Under the pieces are notes generated by a model, which was not told where the DNA came from, ran no database searches, and saw only the letters and a program-made list of their open reading frames with translations. A stretch of DNA of 58,580 nucleotides, taken from positions 1 to 58,580 of the forward strand of contig JAWLCQ010000008.1 in assembly GCA_041687095.1 (NCBI GenBank), written 5' to 3'. The stretch comes from JAWLCQ01 sp041687095 (GTDB lineage Bacteria; Planctomycetota; Phycisphaerae; SM23-33). The translations under genes and the position numbers were made by a program. Below are positions 15,852 through 24,414 of this stretch, piece by piece. Position 1 is the first letter of the stretch. The number at the start of each line of letters is the position of its first letter.

Positions 15852-17570
15852 TCAGATGTAAACGTTGATGGACCCGTCCCCGACGGACACCGACGCGGCG
15901 CCCGCCCCGTCGGTGGCCCCGGCCTCGAACGCCCCGGTGGCCGCCGCCGGGGCGCCGCCCCGCCCCCCGTCCCTGCCCGCCCCGTCGTGCGCCTGCCCGG
16001 ACGCGCCCTGCCCGAAGGCCTGGCCGCCGTCGCGCATCGCCGACCCGAACCCGCCATCGCCATGCTGCGGCGAGGACCCGGTCGTGGGGGCGGACTCGAC
16101 GACCATGTCGATCCGGCGGACCTGCACTCCGCTGTCGGTGAGGCGCTGGATGAGCGTGTCGGCCTCGCGGCGGAGTTCGCCCAGCGTGCGGGGGTTCTCG
16201 ACCCGCAGTTCGGCGCGGAGGCCGCCATCCTCCTCGCGGAGGGTCAGGCGGACGCGGCCCAACTCGGGCGGGTTGAGGCGGACAACCACCTGCTGCCCGT
16301 CCCGGGGGCTGAGCATGCTGAACGACTCGCTCACCTGGTCCGCCACCGAGCCCCTCTGGGCCCGATCGGCGGGGGGCGGATTGTGGATGGCCGGGGCGTC
16401 GGTGGGGGCCTGCGTGCTCCGCGGACCGCCCGCCAGCACCGCTTCCGGGACCGTCGAGGTCTTGAGGCCCGCCTCGCGGGTGACGCGGGGGGCGGTGGCC
16501 TGGACCGACTGCACCAGCGGATCCAGGCCGGTGGGGGCGTGGGAGGGCTGGGTGCGGTCGGTGGGGGCAACCTGAGAGTGGGGAATGACGGGGGAGGGCC
16601 CCGCGGCGGGGCGGTCGGCGCCGGCGGGGCGAGCAGATCGCTCCGTCGTTCCGCGCTTCGCCGTGCCCTGGCCCGCGGTGGGGGCCTCGGTGGGCGCCTG
16701 CGCGGGCGTGGCGCGTCGGGCCGCCTCGGCGGCGGCGTGCAGGGCGGCCGCCGGGGCCTCCGCCGTCCGCTGCGGCCGCACCGGGGCCGTTGCCGCCGCG
16801 GCCGTCGCGTCTGTGCCCGTCGCGTCCGCCCCCGCCGCCGCGTCCTTCGCCGAGGCCTCGCTCGCCTGCTGGGCGGCCTGCCCCACCGCCTGCCGGGCCG
16901 CCAGGGCGGCGGCGTGGGCGGGGGCGGGACCGGCGGCGGGGATGGACAGGTTCTGGAGCGGGGCGGCGGGCTTGTCCCCGCCGGTCACCACCGGACGGGG
17001 GGAGCGGGCGGCCGCTTCGGCGCCCGGGGCCTGGGCGTTGAGCCCGGGGGACAGGGCCGCACCGGGCTGGGCGGCGGTGACGGCCGCGATGGCCGTGGCG
17101 ATGCCCTGTGCTCCCGGAGTCTCGATCGGAGCCGCTTCCGCCCCGGCCTGCGCGTTCTGCGCGGCGGCGAGTTCGGCGTTCTGGAGGACTTGCGCAAAGG
17201 CGGCCGCGGCGGCGTTCGCGGCGTTGGCGGCCTTGTTGGCCTTGTTGGCCTTGTCGGCGGGCTCGGCGCTGGATTCGGCGGGGGCATTGCCTCGGGTGCG
17301 GTCGTCGCTGCGGGCGCGATCGTCCCCGCGGCGGCGGTCGCCGGCATGGCGATCGGCGGCGTCGGTGGCGCGGCGCTCGGCAGTGCCGCGGGCCTCCTCT
17401 CGTCTCGACGCGTTCACATCCGCCTCTCGCGGGGCCGAATCGGCCTTGCGGCGGGGGGGATTGGCCTCGGGGGCGTCCTTGCGGCGGGGCGGGTCGGTTC
17501 GCCTCGGCGCGGGGGGCGTCGGGTTCGTGGGCGGCAGCACGTCAACGATGTTCAGCGGCAGTGGGCTCAT
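15852..17570 (-). CDS. fliK: Flagellar hook-length control protein FliK
   Basis: 572 residues. A long Ala/Pro/Arg-rich, low-complexity N-terminal region (about 1-430) is followed by the conserved Flg_hook C-terminal domain: VVRLNPPELGRVRLTLREED, then LRRDADTLIQRL-like LRREADTLIQRLTDSGVQVR. FliK acts as a secreted ruler that switches export specificity through FlhB. The ATG at 17570 is preferred to one at 17648 because a GAGGA site precedes it and a consensus sigma-54 promoter at 17604-17619 lies between the two. It is the first gene of the rod/hook operon. Confidence 0.9.
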   Translation of the reverse strand: MSPLPLNIVDVLPPTNPTPPAPRRTDPPRRKDAPEANPPRRKADSAPREADVNASRREEARGTAERRATDAADRHAGDRRRGDDRARSDDRTRGNAPAESSAEPADKANKANKAANAANAAAAAFAQVLQNAELAAAQNAQAGAEAAPIETPGAQGIATAIAAVTAAQPGAALSPGLNAQAPGAEAAARSPRPVVTGGDKPAAPLQNLSIPAAGPAPAHAAALAARQAVGQAAQQASEASAKDAAAGADATGTDATAAAATAPVRPQRTAEAPAAALHAAAEAARRATPAQAPTEAPTAGQGTAKRGTTERSARPAGADRPAAGPSPVIPHSQVAPTDRTQPSHAPTGLDPLVQSVQATAPRVTREAGLKTSTVPEAVLAGGPRSTQAPTDAPAIHNPPPADRAQRGSVADQVSESFSMLSPRDGQQVVVRLNPPELGRVRLTLREEDGGLRAELRVENPRTLGELRREADTLIQRLTDSGVQVRRIDMVVESAPTTGSSPQHGDGGFGSAMRDGGQAFGQGASGQAHDGAGRDGGRGGAPAAATGAFEAGATDGAGAASVSVGDGSINVYI

Positions 17571-17591
17571 ACGTTTCGGGTCCTCATGGCG

Positions 17592-17607
17592 TGGCCCTCG
17601 CGTTGCA
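17592..17607 (+). promoter_or_regulatory. Possible divergent sigma-54 promoter
   Basis: The plus strand reads TGGCCCTCGCGTTGCA: GG and GC are separated by 10 bases and TTGCA matches, but the -24 side is TGGCCC, not TGGCAC. It shares its -12 TTGCA with the opposite-strand promoter because TTGCAA is palindromic, so both cannot be occupied at once. The first downstream gene starts 380 bases away, which makes its use uncertain. Confidence 0.35.
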
Positions 17608-17619
17608 AGGACCGTGCCA
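17604..17619 (-). promoter_or_regulatory. Sigma-54 promoter of the fliK-flg operon
   Basis: The reverse strand reads TGGCACGGTCCTTGCA, a full match to TGGCACG-N4-TTGCA with GG-N10-GC spacing. The predicted start is near 17593, about 22 bases before the fliK ATG, just enough for the GAGGA ribosome-binding site. It should direct the whole minus-strand hook and rod block. Confidence 0.85.
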
Positions 17620-17999
17620 CTACGCCGAAGGATGTGCAGAGTGGACATTTAAGGCCTTATATATGGCGTGGTTAGGACAAGATCCCGCCGGTGCGAGGCG
17701 ATGCCCCGCCCACGGTCCGGGAGGGGGGAAGCGGAAGATTGTTCCCCCTTGGCGGAGGTTTCTTCCGGTTCCCCGCGCTCGGTCGGAGCGTGGCTTGCTG
17801 GCGATCTGCGGCGGGCGAGAGGGCCTGGGCCATGGGCCCGACCCTCAGATGGGGGAACCCCCGAAGGAAAAATCGGCATTTCTCGGAAATCCGCTCATGT
17901 AAGAATTGACGCGGAGCCGATGATAGACGAAAAGAGGTTTGCCGCAACGGCTGTTGCCATGCTGCGATGGATCGCGCGAAGCACTTCATCAGGGATTCG
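17620..17999. other. Non-coding interval between fliK and the sigma-54 activator gene
   Basis: No supported gene. It separates two divergent transcription units and contains an AT-richer stretch (17645-17665, TTTAAGGCCTTATATAT) upstream of the fliK promoter, a place where enhancer sites or IHF-like bending could act; no activator-binding repeat could be identified by eye. Confidence 0.4.
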
Positions 18000-19493
18000 A
18001 TGATCGACACAGCCGCCCCAAAAGGACTGGACCTCGCCGTGGTGTTGGGAGGAGACGCTGATCACGAGCGTCTCCTGCACGCGCTGCTGCGGGCGCACTG
18101 CCGTCGGGTGCTTGTTGTAGAGCACGCCGATGCTGCCGTGCGCTGCCTCCAGGGCGACTGCCCCCCCGACCTCCTCCTCGCTCCCGTCTGCGAAGACGGT
18201 CTGCCGTCCTGTGAGACCCTCGACGTGCTCGCCGCGCTGCGGCTGCGCTCGTCGCGGACGGCCGTCGTGGTCTGGCCCGAGCGGCCCGATGCGGATGAGG
18301 CCATCCAGTTCCTCCGGGCGGGCGCATACGACTACATGACCCGCTCGCCCGAGCCCGCCGCCATGGAAACCCTGGTTCGCCGGGTCTGCCATGACCGGGC
18401 GGTTCAGAGGGCGGAGCGGGAGGAGTGCTTCAGCCCGCACTGCCCGGCGGGGGTCCCGCTGGTGGGGCGGAGCGACGCCATGGAGCAGGCGCTGGAGCTG
18501 CTGCGCCTCGTCGCCGAGTCGCACTGCGAGACCATCCTGATCTGTGGGGAGACGGGCACGGGCAAGGAACTCGCCGCCCGCGCCGTCCACGCCTGGCGAT
18601 GCGGAGAGGAAACCGAGGATCGCCCCTTCCTCGCCGTCAACTGCGCGACGCTGAACGGCAACCTGCTGGAAAGCGAACTGTTCGGGCACGTCAAGGGCGC
18701 CTTCACCGGGGCCGACCGCGACAAGATCGGGCTCTTCGAGGCCGCCCGCGAAGGGGTGCTCTTCCTCGACGAGATCAGCGAGATGCCCCTCGACCTCCAG
18801 GCCAAGCTCCTCCGCGTCCTGCAGGAGCGGACGTTCCGGCCGGTGGGGGGAACCCGCAGCGTCGCGTGCCGTGCCACCATCATCGCCTCCAGCAACCGGG
18901 ACCTCCTCGCCGACGCCAAGGCCCATCGCTTCCGCCCCGACCTGTACTACCGCCTCGCGGTGTTCCCGATCACGCTCCCGGCCCTGCGGAGCGAGCAGCG
19001 CCGCAGCGACATCATCCTCCTCGGCCGCTACTTCCTCCAGACGTGCCCGCTGGCGGCGCGGAAGGGCGTTGTGGCCCTGAGCCCCGACGCGGAGCGCGTC
19101 CTGCTCCGCCACGAGTGGCCTGGGAACGTTCGCGAGCTTCGCAACGCCATCGATCGGGCGATCATCCTGGAGCGCGGCCCGGAGATCACCCCGCGGTCCC
19201 TCCGCCTCGAGTCCTCGACCCCTCCGCAGGATGACAGCGCCACCTCCCCCCGCACCGTCCTCGCCGGGGGCAGCGATCTGTCCCTCAAGGCCGCCGAGCG
19301 CGAACTCATCGTCCGCGCGCTCCGCGAGACGAACTGGCACCGCACGCGAGCAGCGGCGCTGCTGGGAATCACCCGAGCCACCCTCCACGCCAAGCTCAAA
19401 CGCTATGAAATCGCCTCCCCCGATGGGATCTCCGACGATGACGCGTCGTTCGATCCCGAGTGCGACGACCTGGCCTCCGCCCTCGCGGAGTGA
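18000..19493 (+). CDS. Sigma-54-dependent activator with degenerate receiver domain (FleQ/FlrA-like)
   Basis: 497 residues: receiver-like domain (10-130), AAA+ sigma-54 interaction domain (150-390) and a Fis-type helix-turn-helix (about 435-480, with HRTRAAALLGITRATLHAKL). Walker A GETGTGKE is at 183-190, the sigma-54-contacting GAFTGA loop at 233-238, Walker B VLFLDEIS at 253-260. In the receiver the normal phosphoacceptor position reads PDLLLAP, with Pro replacing Asp, so it cannot be phosphorylated in the usual way, as in FleQ-type flagellar master regulators. It probably activates the sigma-54 flagellar promoters in this window. The ATG at 18000 follows an AGGG site; an upstream ATG at 17967 has none. 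Confidence 0.85.
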   Translation: MIDTAAPKGLDLAVVLGGDADHERLLHALLRAHCRRVLVVEHADAAVRCLQGDCPPDLLLAPVCEDGLPSCETLDVLAALRLRSSRTAVVVWPERPDADEAIQFLRAGAYDYMTRSPEPAAMETLVRRVCHDRAVQRAEREECFSPHCPAGVPLVGRSDAMEQALELLRLVAESHCETILICGETGTGKELAARAVHAWRCGEETEDRPFLAVNCATLNGNLLESELFGHVKGAFTGADRDKIGLFEAAREGVLFLDEISEMPLDLQAKLLRVLQERTFRPVGGTRSVACRATIIASSNRDLLADAKAHRFRPDLYYRLAVFPITLPALRSEQRRSDIILLGRYFLQTCPLAARKGVVALSPDAERVLLRHEWPGNVRELRNAIDRAIILERGPEITPRSLRLESSTPPQDDSATSPRTVLAGGSDLSLKAAERELIVRALRETNWHRTRAAALLGITRATLHAKLKRYEIASPDGISDDDASFDPECDDLASALAE

Positions 19494-19497
19494 GACG

Positions 19498-19628
19498 CAA
19501 TCCACTTGATTCCCGCGCGGGTGCTGTGGTTTGCGAAGCGCAGCGGCTTGCCCCGGCGTAGCCTTGGCGAAGCCGGGTGCAACCACGTCCAATAGACACT
19601 CCCTGCGAATTCCCTGGAATGCGTGTGA
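19498..19628 (+). repeat. Dispersed palindromic element, copy A
   Basis: Reads GCGCGGGTGCTGTGGTTTGCG ... GGTGCAACCACGTCCAATAG, ACACTCCCTGCGAATTCCCT, GGAATGCGTG. The same left and right blocks occur at 43298-43399, 53451-53572 and 57331-57426 and inverted at 2408-2497. The interior (CAGCGGCTTGCC..GAAGCCGGGTG) is variable between copies and contains its own short inverted repeat. It occupies most of the gap between two convergent genes. Confidence 0.65.
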
Positions 19629-19737
19629 GATCCGTTCCCCCCGACCCTCCCACGCCTGCCGCCGCGCACGGAGCGACCGCGCCCAATCCCCGCGACCGGT
19701 TCCCAGCCCACAGTGTCTGAGTTTCCGCGGAGGCGCC

Positions 19738-20220
19738 CTACGCGATGAACCGGATGGTCAGCGGGTAGCGGAACCGCTCGCCGCGGTTCGCGCGGACGGC
19801 GGCGATGATCGCCATGACCAGGCCGAAGATCGCCAACGCGGCGATGGCCAGTACGGCCAGCGGCAGGAGGATGATCGTCAGCGCCAGGGCGCCTGCAAGG
19901 GCCATGTAGATGCTGAGGGAGATCTGGAAATTGACGGCTTCCTTGCCCTGGTCGTCGACGAAGGGGTAGCGATCCTTCTGGACCAGCCAGATGACGAGGG
20001 GCCCGATGATGTTGACGAAGGGGATGTCGAGCGTGACGAGCGCGGCGAGGTGGGCGAACATGGCCCACATCCGCGCATCGTTTGAGGGGGCTCCATCGGG
20101 CGGTGGCGGCGGGGCAGCCTCCATGGGCTCGGGCGGGAGAGGGGGCGGGGCGCCCATGTCCTCGGGGGGCGGAGTCGAGGAAGGGGGGCGATGGTCCGGC
20201 GGTTCATCCTGCGGGGTCAT
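19738..20220 (-). CDS. DUF4870-type membrane protein
   Basis: 160 residues. A Pro-rich cytoplasmic N-terminus (1-47) precedes the DUF4870 pattern: MWAMFAHLAALVTLDIPFVN, then IIGPLVIWLVQKDRYPFVDD, QGKEAVNFQISLSIY, with further hydrophobic segments to residue 142 and RFRYPLTIRFI at the end. Three to four membrane segments. The function of the family is unknown. It is convergent with the activator gene and not clearly linked to the flagellar genes. The ATG at 20220 follows AGGAAAGG. Confidence 0.85.
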   Translation of the reverse strand: MTPQDEPPDHRPPSSTPPPEDMGAPPPLPPEPMEAAPPPPPDGAPSNDARMWAMFAHLAALVTLDIPFVNIIGPLVIWLVQKDRYPFVDDQGKEAVNFQISLSIYMALAGALALTIILLPLAVLAIAALAIFGLVMAIIAAVRANRGERFRYPLTIRFIA

Positions 20221-20647
20221 GATGGGCGGCCTTTCCTCATCTGGGCCTGCTCCCCGACGAGGCGAGGGGCGCGGCGCACACATTATCCTATAGGGCGCGG
20301 CGGAGGCGGCGGCAAGAGACTGTACACGCGGCGGATAGAATCGTGACGGGGGGCAGGGCCTGCTCGCCCCCCGAAGAGGGCGTCGGGTGCGGCAACTGGG
20401 ACGGGCCTCGCTTTTCGGCGAGGAAGATCGGGGGGCGATCCAACCGGCGTGTGTTCTGTATCCTTCCTGTTGCAAGGGTGTTAGATTCTTCATGTCCCCG
20501 GAGTGCCCCCCGCCCCGGCATGGAATCCGCGCGAGGAGGTCACGAGGGGTTCGCCGTGGCACGTCGCTTGCATGCGAAGGGTGCGCAAGGATTGCGCGGA
20601 CCGCGCCATTACTGGCCGCGGCCAACGGAACACGGACGTCCGAAGCG
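20221..20647. other. Regulatory interval upstream of the basal-body operon
   Basis: No gene supported. It holds the sigma-54 promoter at 20557-20572. Longer open frames entering from 20387 are rejected because they would place the promoter inside a coding region. No clear enhancer motif or hairpin could be seen. Confidence 0.45.
20557..20572 (+). promoter_or_regulatory. Sigma-54 promoter of the basal-body/motor operon
   Basis: TGGCACGTCGCTTGCA is a perfect TGGCACG-N4-TTGCA element with GG-N10-GC spacing. The predicted start near 20584 is 64 bases before the ATG at 20648, which settles the start of the long TPR protein and places flgB-flgC-fliE to fliN under sigma-54 control. Confidence 0.87.
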
Positions 20648-23521
20648 ATGGAAAACGACGGATCGGACAACCTGCACCCCGACGACGCCAGCGTGGAAGA
20701 CGGCCAGACGGTCCGTCCCGACGCGGATCGGTCCATGGCGAACGGCGAACCGCCGGCGCCGGACGCCGAGGTGTCGGCGGCCCCGGCGGCCGACGCGCCC
20801 CCCCATGCCGACGGAGGCGAGGCGACCGAGCCGCAAGCCTCCGCTCCCGCACCGTCTAGCCCTCCGGCGACCGATCGCACAGGGGGGGCAGCGGTCATGG
20901 ATCCCTCCGCGGCCGCCCAGCTCAGTGACGAGGACCTCACCGAGCTTCTCGCCCGTCGCAAACGCAAGCCCCGCCGCCGCGATGAGGATGATGATTTCAC
21001 CCCTGTTCCCAACGCCGGCCCGGCGACGGCGGAGGGGGTGGACCCGCTCCTGGCCTTCGCGGCCCACGCGGACGAGCGGCTGACGGCCGACGAGAGCGGC
21101 TGGCAGGAGTTGCCGCCCGCCCCGACGATGGAGGCCCCGGCCGTTCCGGCGCCTGCGGCGCCCCCGGCCGCTCTGACCGAAGCGGCGCCCGCCTCCGCGC
21201 CCGCCCCTGCCCCTGTGGCCCCCACGGCGCCCGCGGCGGTGGTCGTCCGGCGGTCCTCGCCGCTGCTGTGGCTGGTGGCGGTCAACTCCACCGTCATGCT
21301 GGGCGTGTTGGGATACCTGCTCCTGCACCCGCTGGCGGTGACGACGGGGATGGCCCCGGCCCCGGCGGCCCCGGCGGCCCCCGCGGCGGCCGCGACCTCG
21401 CAGCCTGCCCCCGAGGCCGATCCGCTGGTGCTGGCACTGGCGAACCCGGTGGCGGCGACGGCGAACTGGCCGGACGCCGAGCGGGCGTTCCAGGATGGCA
21501 ACATGCAGGCGGCGTTCCCGCTGTACCGCAGCCTGTTCCGCTTCGCCCGGTCCAAGGGCGATACCCTCGTCGCCGAGTACCTCCTGCTCCGCACCGCCGA
21601 CTGCATGCGCCGCCTTGAGGCCCAGGAAAAGGCCACCGAGGTCTACCAGAACCTCACCACGGCCGCCTCCCCCATCGTCCGCGCCGTCGCCAACACCCGC
21701 CTCGCCCAGGAGGACCTGGAGGGCGGGCGGTTCCTGGAGGCCCGCTCCCGTTGCTATGCGGCCTTGGGGGCGATGGGCTTCGTCGATCCGGACGGGCGGC
21801 TCGCACTCGACTGCCGCTACCTCATCTGCCGCAGCCTCACCGAGGCCTGCCTGCGTTTCCACGACGGCCAATGGTCCGCCCACTGGACGGCCCCCCGACT
21901 CGTCGACCCGTTCGCGGGCCTCAACGAGGACGCCCTGCGGGCCCTGTTGGGGCGCGGCGCGGAGGAGAACGCCGCCGCCACCCTCCAGCCGCGAATCCTC
22001 CGCATCCCGGGCAGCTCCCAATGGCAGGTGCTGGCGGCGGCGGCGCCGCTGGAGGACGTGCTGAACCGTTGCGGGGGGACGGCCGGTCTGGACGTGCAGT
22101 GGGGCGAGCTGGGCGAGCCGGTTCGCACGCGGCGGGTGACGCTGGGTGTGCCCTCCGTCACCATGCCCGAGCTGACCGAACTCGCCTGCGGAGCGGTGGG
22201 CCTGGTGGCGGTGTTCGGCGGCGATTCCATTCGGGTCGAGGATCCGCAGGGGCAGGGCACGACGGGGCGACAGCGCGAGGTTCTGACCCGCGAGGCGACC
22301 GCGGCGTGGCGGCGGTTCCTCCTCCGCTGGGGCGATGACGCCCGCGCCGGGGAAGGCCACCTGGCCATGTCGCTGCTGTACGAGCTGAGCGGGGATGACT
22401 CGATGGCGCTGAAGGAGTACCAGGTGGTCTCCCACCGGTACGAGGACATTGAGGTCGCCTCGCGGGCTCTGGCGGGCAGCGCGCGGATCCGCATGAGGCT
22501 CCGCGACTTCCGCGGGGCGCGCGTGGACCTGCTGGAACTGCTCGACACCAATCCCCGCATGGAGGGCAGCGGGGAGAACCTGCTCGACCTCGCCCGCGTC
22601 ACCCGCGCCGTCGGCCTCCACGAGGACGCCGCCACCCTCTACCGCCGCGTCTACTTCCTCAACGCCTCCGACCCCATCCGCGCCGAGGCCGCCCTGGAAC
22701 TCGGCCGCTGCCTGTCCGAGACGGACCGGCACGACGAGGCCCGCCTGTGGTTCGAACGCTACCTGGGGCACACCGGGTCCACCACCCCCACGGGGCTCGC
22801 CGAGGCGCACCTGGCCCTGGGCAAGGGGCTCCTGGCGACGGGTGATCCCGCCAAGGCCGCCGAGTCCTGCTACCACGGGCTGGGCCAGCGGCCCGACGGG
22901 GCGCTGCGAACCGAACTCCTGCTCACCCTCGCCGACGCCCAGGCCCGCCGCGGGCACTACGTGCGGGCCCTCGTGGCCCTCGACGAACTCCCCCTTGCCT
23001 CCCGCACCGACCGCCAGCTCTCCGCCGCCTCCGTGACCGAGGACCACCGCTTCCGCTGGTACCTGCTGCGGGCGCGGATGCTGCGGTCGGTGAACCTGCC
23101 CCTGCAGGCCGTCGACCTGCTCGAACCGGCCCTGCGGGACGTCGAGGACAAGACCCTCATCGCCCGCCTCCGCGCCGAACTCGGCCGGGCGCTGCGGGAC
23201 GGGGGGGAACTCGATGAGGCCCGCACCACGCTGCGGGACGCACTGCTCCACCTGCCCGACGGTCGCGAGGCGTGGGAGGCCTCCTGCGACCTCGCCGAGG
23301 TCCTCCTCCGCATGCGGCGGTCCGAGGAAGCCGCCGCCGCCCTGCAAAGCCTCATGCGCGGCGACCTGCCCGACGACCTCCACGAGCGGGCCAAGCGCCT
23401 GCTCACCCAGACCTACCTCCGCAAGGAGCAGCTCCACCGGGCGGCCGAACTCCTGCTCTCCGACGCCGCCCCCGCCCCTGTCGCCCCTGACGCGGCCCTG
23501 GCCGATCGAGGTGAACCATGA
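20648..23521 (+). CDS. Large membrane-anchored TPR protein heading the flagellar basal-body operon
   Basis: 957 residues. Residues 1-200 are a disordered Ala/Pro/Asp-rich cytoplasmic region with a basic patch (ARRKRKPRRR, about 102-111); 205-226 is one membrane segment (SPLLWLVAVNSTVMLGVLGY); the rest, predicted periplasmic, is tandem helical repeats with TPR-like signatures (AERAFQDGNMQAAFPLYRSL; GRCLSETDRHDEARLWFERY; LGRALRDGGELDEARTTLRD). The block around 390-480 (QWQVLAAAAPLEDVLNRCGG) is not TPR and may be a small beta-containing insertion. No close family is recognised. By topology it resembles the periplasmic TPR motor scaffolds PflA or FlcA, but that is inference from architecture and operon position. 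ATG chosen from the promoter position. Confidence 0.72.
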   Translation: MENDGSDNLHPDDASVEDGQTVRPDADRSMANGEPPAPDAEVSAAPAADAPPHADGGEATEPQASAPAPSSPPATDRTGGAAVMDPSAAAQLSDEDLTELLARRKRKPRRRDEDDDFTPVPNAGPATAEGVDPLLAFAAHADERLTADESGWQELPPAPTMEAPAVPAPAAPPAALTEAAPASAPAPAPVAPTAPAAVVVRRSSPLLWLVAVNSTVMLGVLGYLLLHPLAVTTGMAPAPAAPAAPAAAATSQPAPEADPLVLALANPVAATANWPDAERAFQDGNMQAAFPLYRSLFRFARSKGDTLVAEYLLLRTADCMRRLEAQEKATEVYQNLTTAASPIVRAVANTRLAQEDLEGGRFLEARSRCYAALGAMGFVDPDGRLALDCRYLICRSLTEACLRFHDGQWSAHWTAPRLVDPFAGLNEDALRALLGRGAEENAAATLQPRILRIPGSSQWQVLAAAAPLEDVLNRCGGTAGLDVQWGELGEPVRTRRVTLGVPSVTMPELTELACGAVGLVAVFGGDSIRVEDPQGQGTTGRQREVLTREATAAWRRFLLRWGDDARAGEGHLAMSLLYELSGDDSMALKEYQVVSHRYEDIEVASRALAGSARIRMRLRDFRGARVDLLELLDTNPRMEGSGENLLDLARVTRAVGLHEDAATLYRRVYFLNASDPIRAEAALELGRCLSETDRHDEARLWFERYLGHTGSTTPTGLAEAHLALGKGLLATGDPAKAAESCYHGLGQRPDGALRTELLLTLADAQARRGHYVRALVALDELPLASRTDRQLSAASVTEDHRFRWYLLRARMLRSVNLPLQAVDLLEPALRDVEDKTLIARLRAELGRALRDGGELDEARTTLRDALLHLPDGREAWEASCDLAEVLLRMRRSEEAAAALQSLMRGDLPDDLHERAKRLLTQTYLRKEQLHRAAELLLSDAAPAPVAPDAALADRGEP

Positions 23522-24414
23522 TCCGCACGACGGCAGCCATGGGTCTGCTGGCGGTGCTGTGCACCGTCGCGGGGGGAGGCGAGCCCACGACGCAGCCCGC
23601 CGACGCGACCGACGTGCGGGCGCTGTGGCGCGAGAGCATCAGTCCGGTGGGCGCCCCGACGGGCGAAACCACCGACAGCCTCCGCCAAGCCATCCAGGAG
23701 TTCCGCGCCCTGGAGAGTTGCGGCCTGCACCGCCCGCGGCCCCAGGGACCCAAGGCGAGTACCCAGGCCGCGAGCCCCACGCACGCGCCCCTCACTCCCT
23801 CGCGGGTGCTGGCCCCCACGACGCAGCCGACCGAGTCGGCCCCCGCGCTCACCGCCCCGCTGTCCCCCGAGACGGTGGACCGCCTGGCGGCGGTGAACGG
23901 ATCGCCCGCGGGGCTTCGCGCCCTGGCCGACGCGCTGTATCGCAAGGGCGAGACGGCCGGGGCGGGGCGGTTGTACGAGGCGGCGCTGCGGGGGATGCTG
24001 GCGGGCGCCGACCGCGAGTGGGCCCTGCTGCAACTGGGCAACTGCCTGCGGGGGGGGGACCCGAACGCGGCCCTGGCGGCGTATGGGCAACTGCTCGAGG
24101 AGTCTCCGCGCTCCCGCTGGGGGACGGTGGTGCGGGCGCAGGTGGACCTGCTTCAGTGGTATCAGCGGAACGACCCGCAGCAGCACATCGCGCAGGCCGC
24201 CCCGGTGAGCCCCACGGCCCCCGCCCCGACCACGCAGCCCGTGGCAAGCGAAGTGCAGGCGGGGGGGGCGGTCACGCGTACGCTGTCGGCCGATGGCGGC
24301 CAGACGGTGAGCGGGACGGGCCCCGATGCGCCCCCCGCCCCGCTCCCGGCGGCGCCGGCCGGCATGATCCTCAATGGGCCCGCGGCCTCCGACCGGGAGG
24401 GAGCCAATGGCTGA
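23518..24414 (+). CDS. Secreted TPR-like protein, partner of the large TPR protein
   Basis: 298 residues, with a short signal peptide (MIRTTAAMGLLAVLCTVAGG). A TPR-like core at about 115-220 (RALADALYRKGETAGAGRLY, then ALAAYGQLLEESPRSRW) is flanked by Thr/Pro/Gln-rich linkers (TTQP repeats). Its start overlaps the stop of the large TPR gene (ATGA) and its end overlaps the next activator gene by 8 bases, so all three are translated together. Predicted periplasmic. No known family; probably works with the large TPR protein at the motor or cell envelope. Confidence 0.65.
   Translation: MIRTTAAMGLLAVLCTVAGGGEPTTQPADATDVRALWRESISPVGAPTGETTDSLRQAIQEFRALESCGLHRPRPQGPKASTQAASPTHAPLTPSRVLAPTTQPTESAPALTAPLSPETVDRLAAVNGSPAGLRALADALYRKGETAGAGRLYEAALRGMLAGADREWALLQLGNCLRGGDPNAALAAYGQLLEESPRSRWGTVVRAQVDLLQWYQRNDPQQHIAQAAPVSPTAPAPTTQPVASEVQAGGAVTRTLSADGGQTVSGTGPDAPPAPLPAAPAGMILNGPAASDREGANG

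Noticed and set aside
17571..17648. N-terminal extension of FliK
   Set aside because: Contains the sigma-54 promoter and lacks conserved sequence.
20387..20647. N-terminal extension of the large TPR protein
   Set aside because: Would run through the sigma-54 promoter at 20557-20572 and has no ribosome-binding site.
20609..23437. 942-codon minus-strand frame opposite the large TPR gene
   Set aside because: The plus strand has a perfect sigma-54 promoter, TPR motifs and couplings; the minus frame has none.
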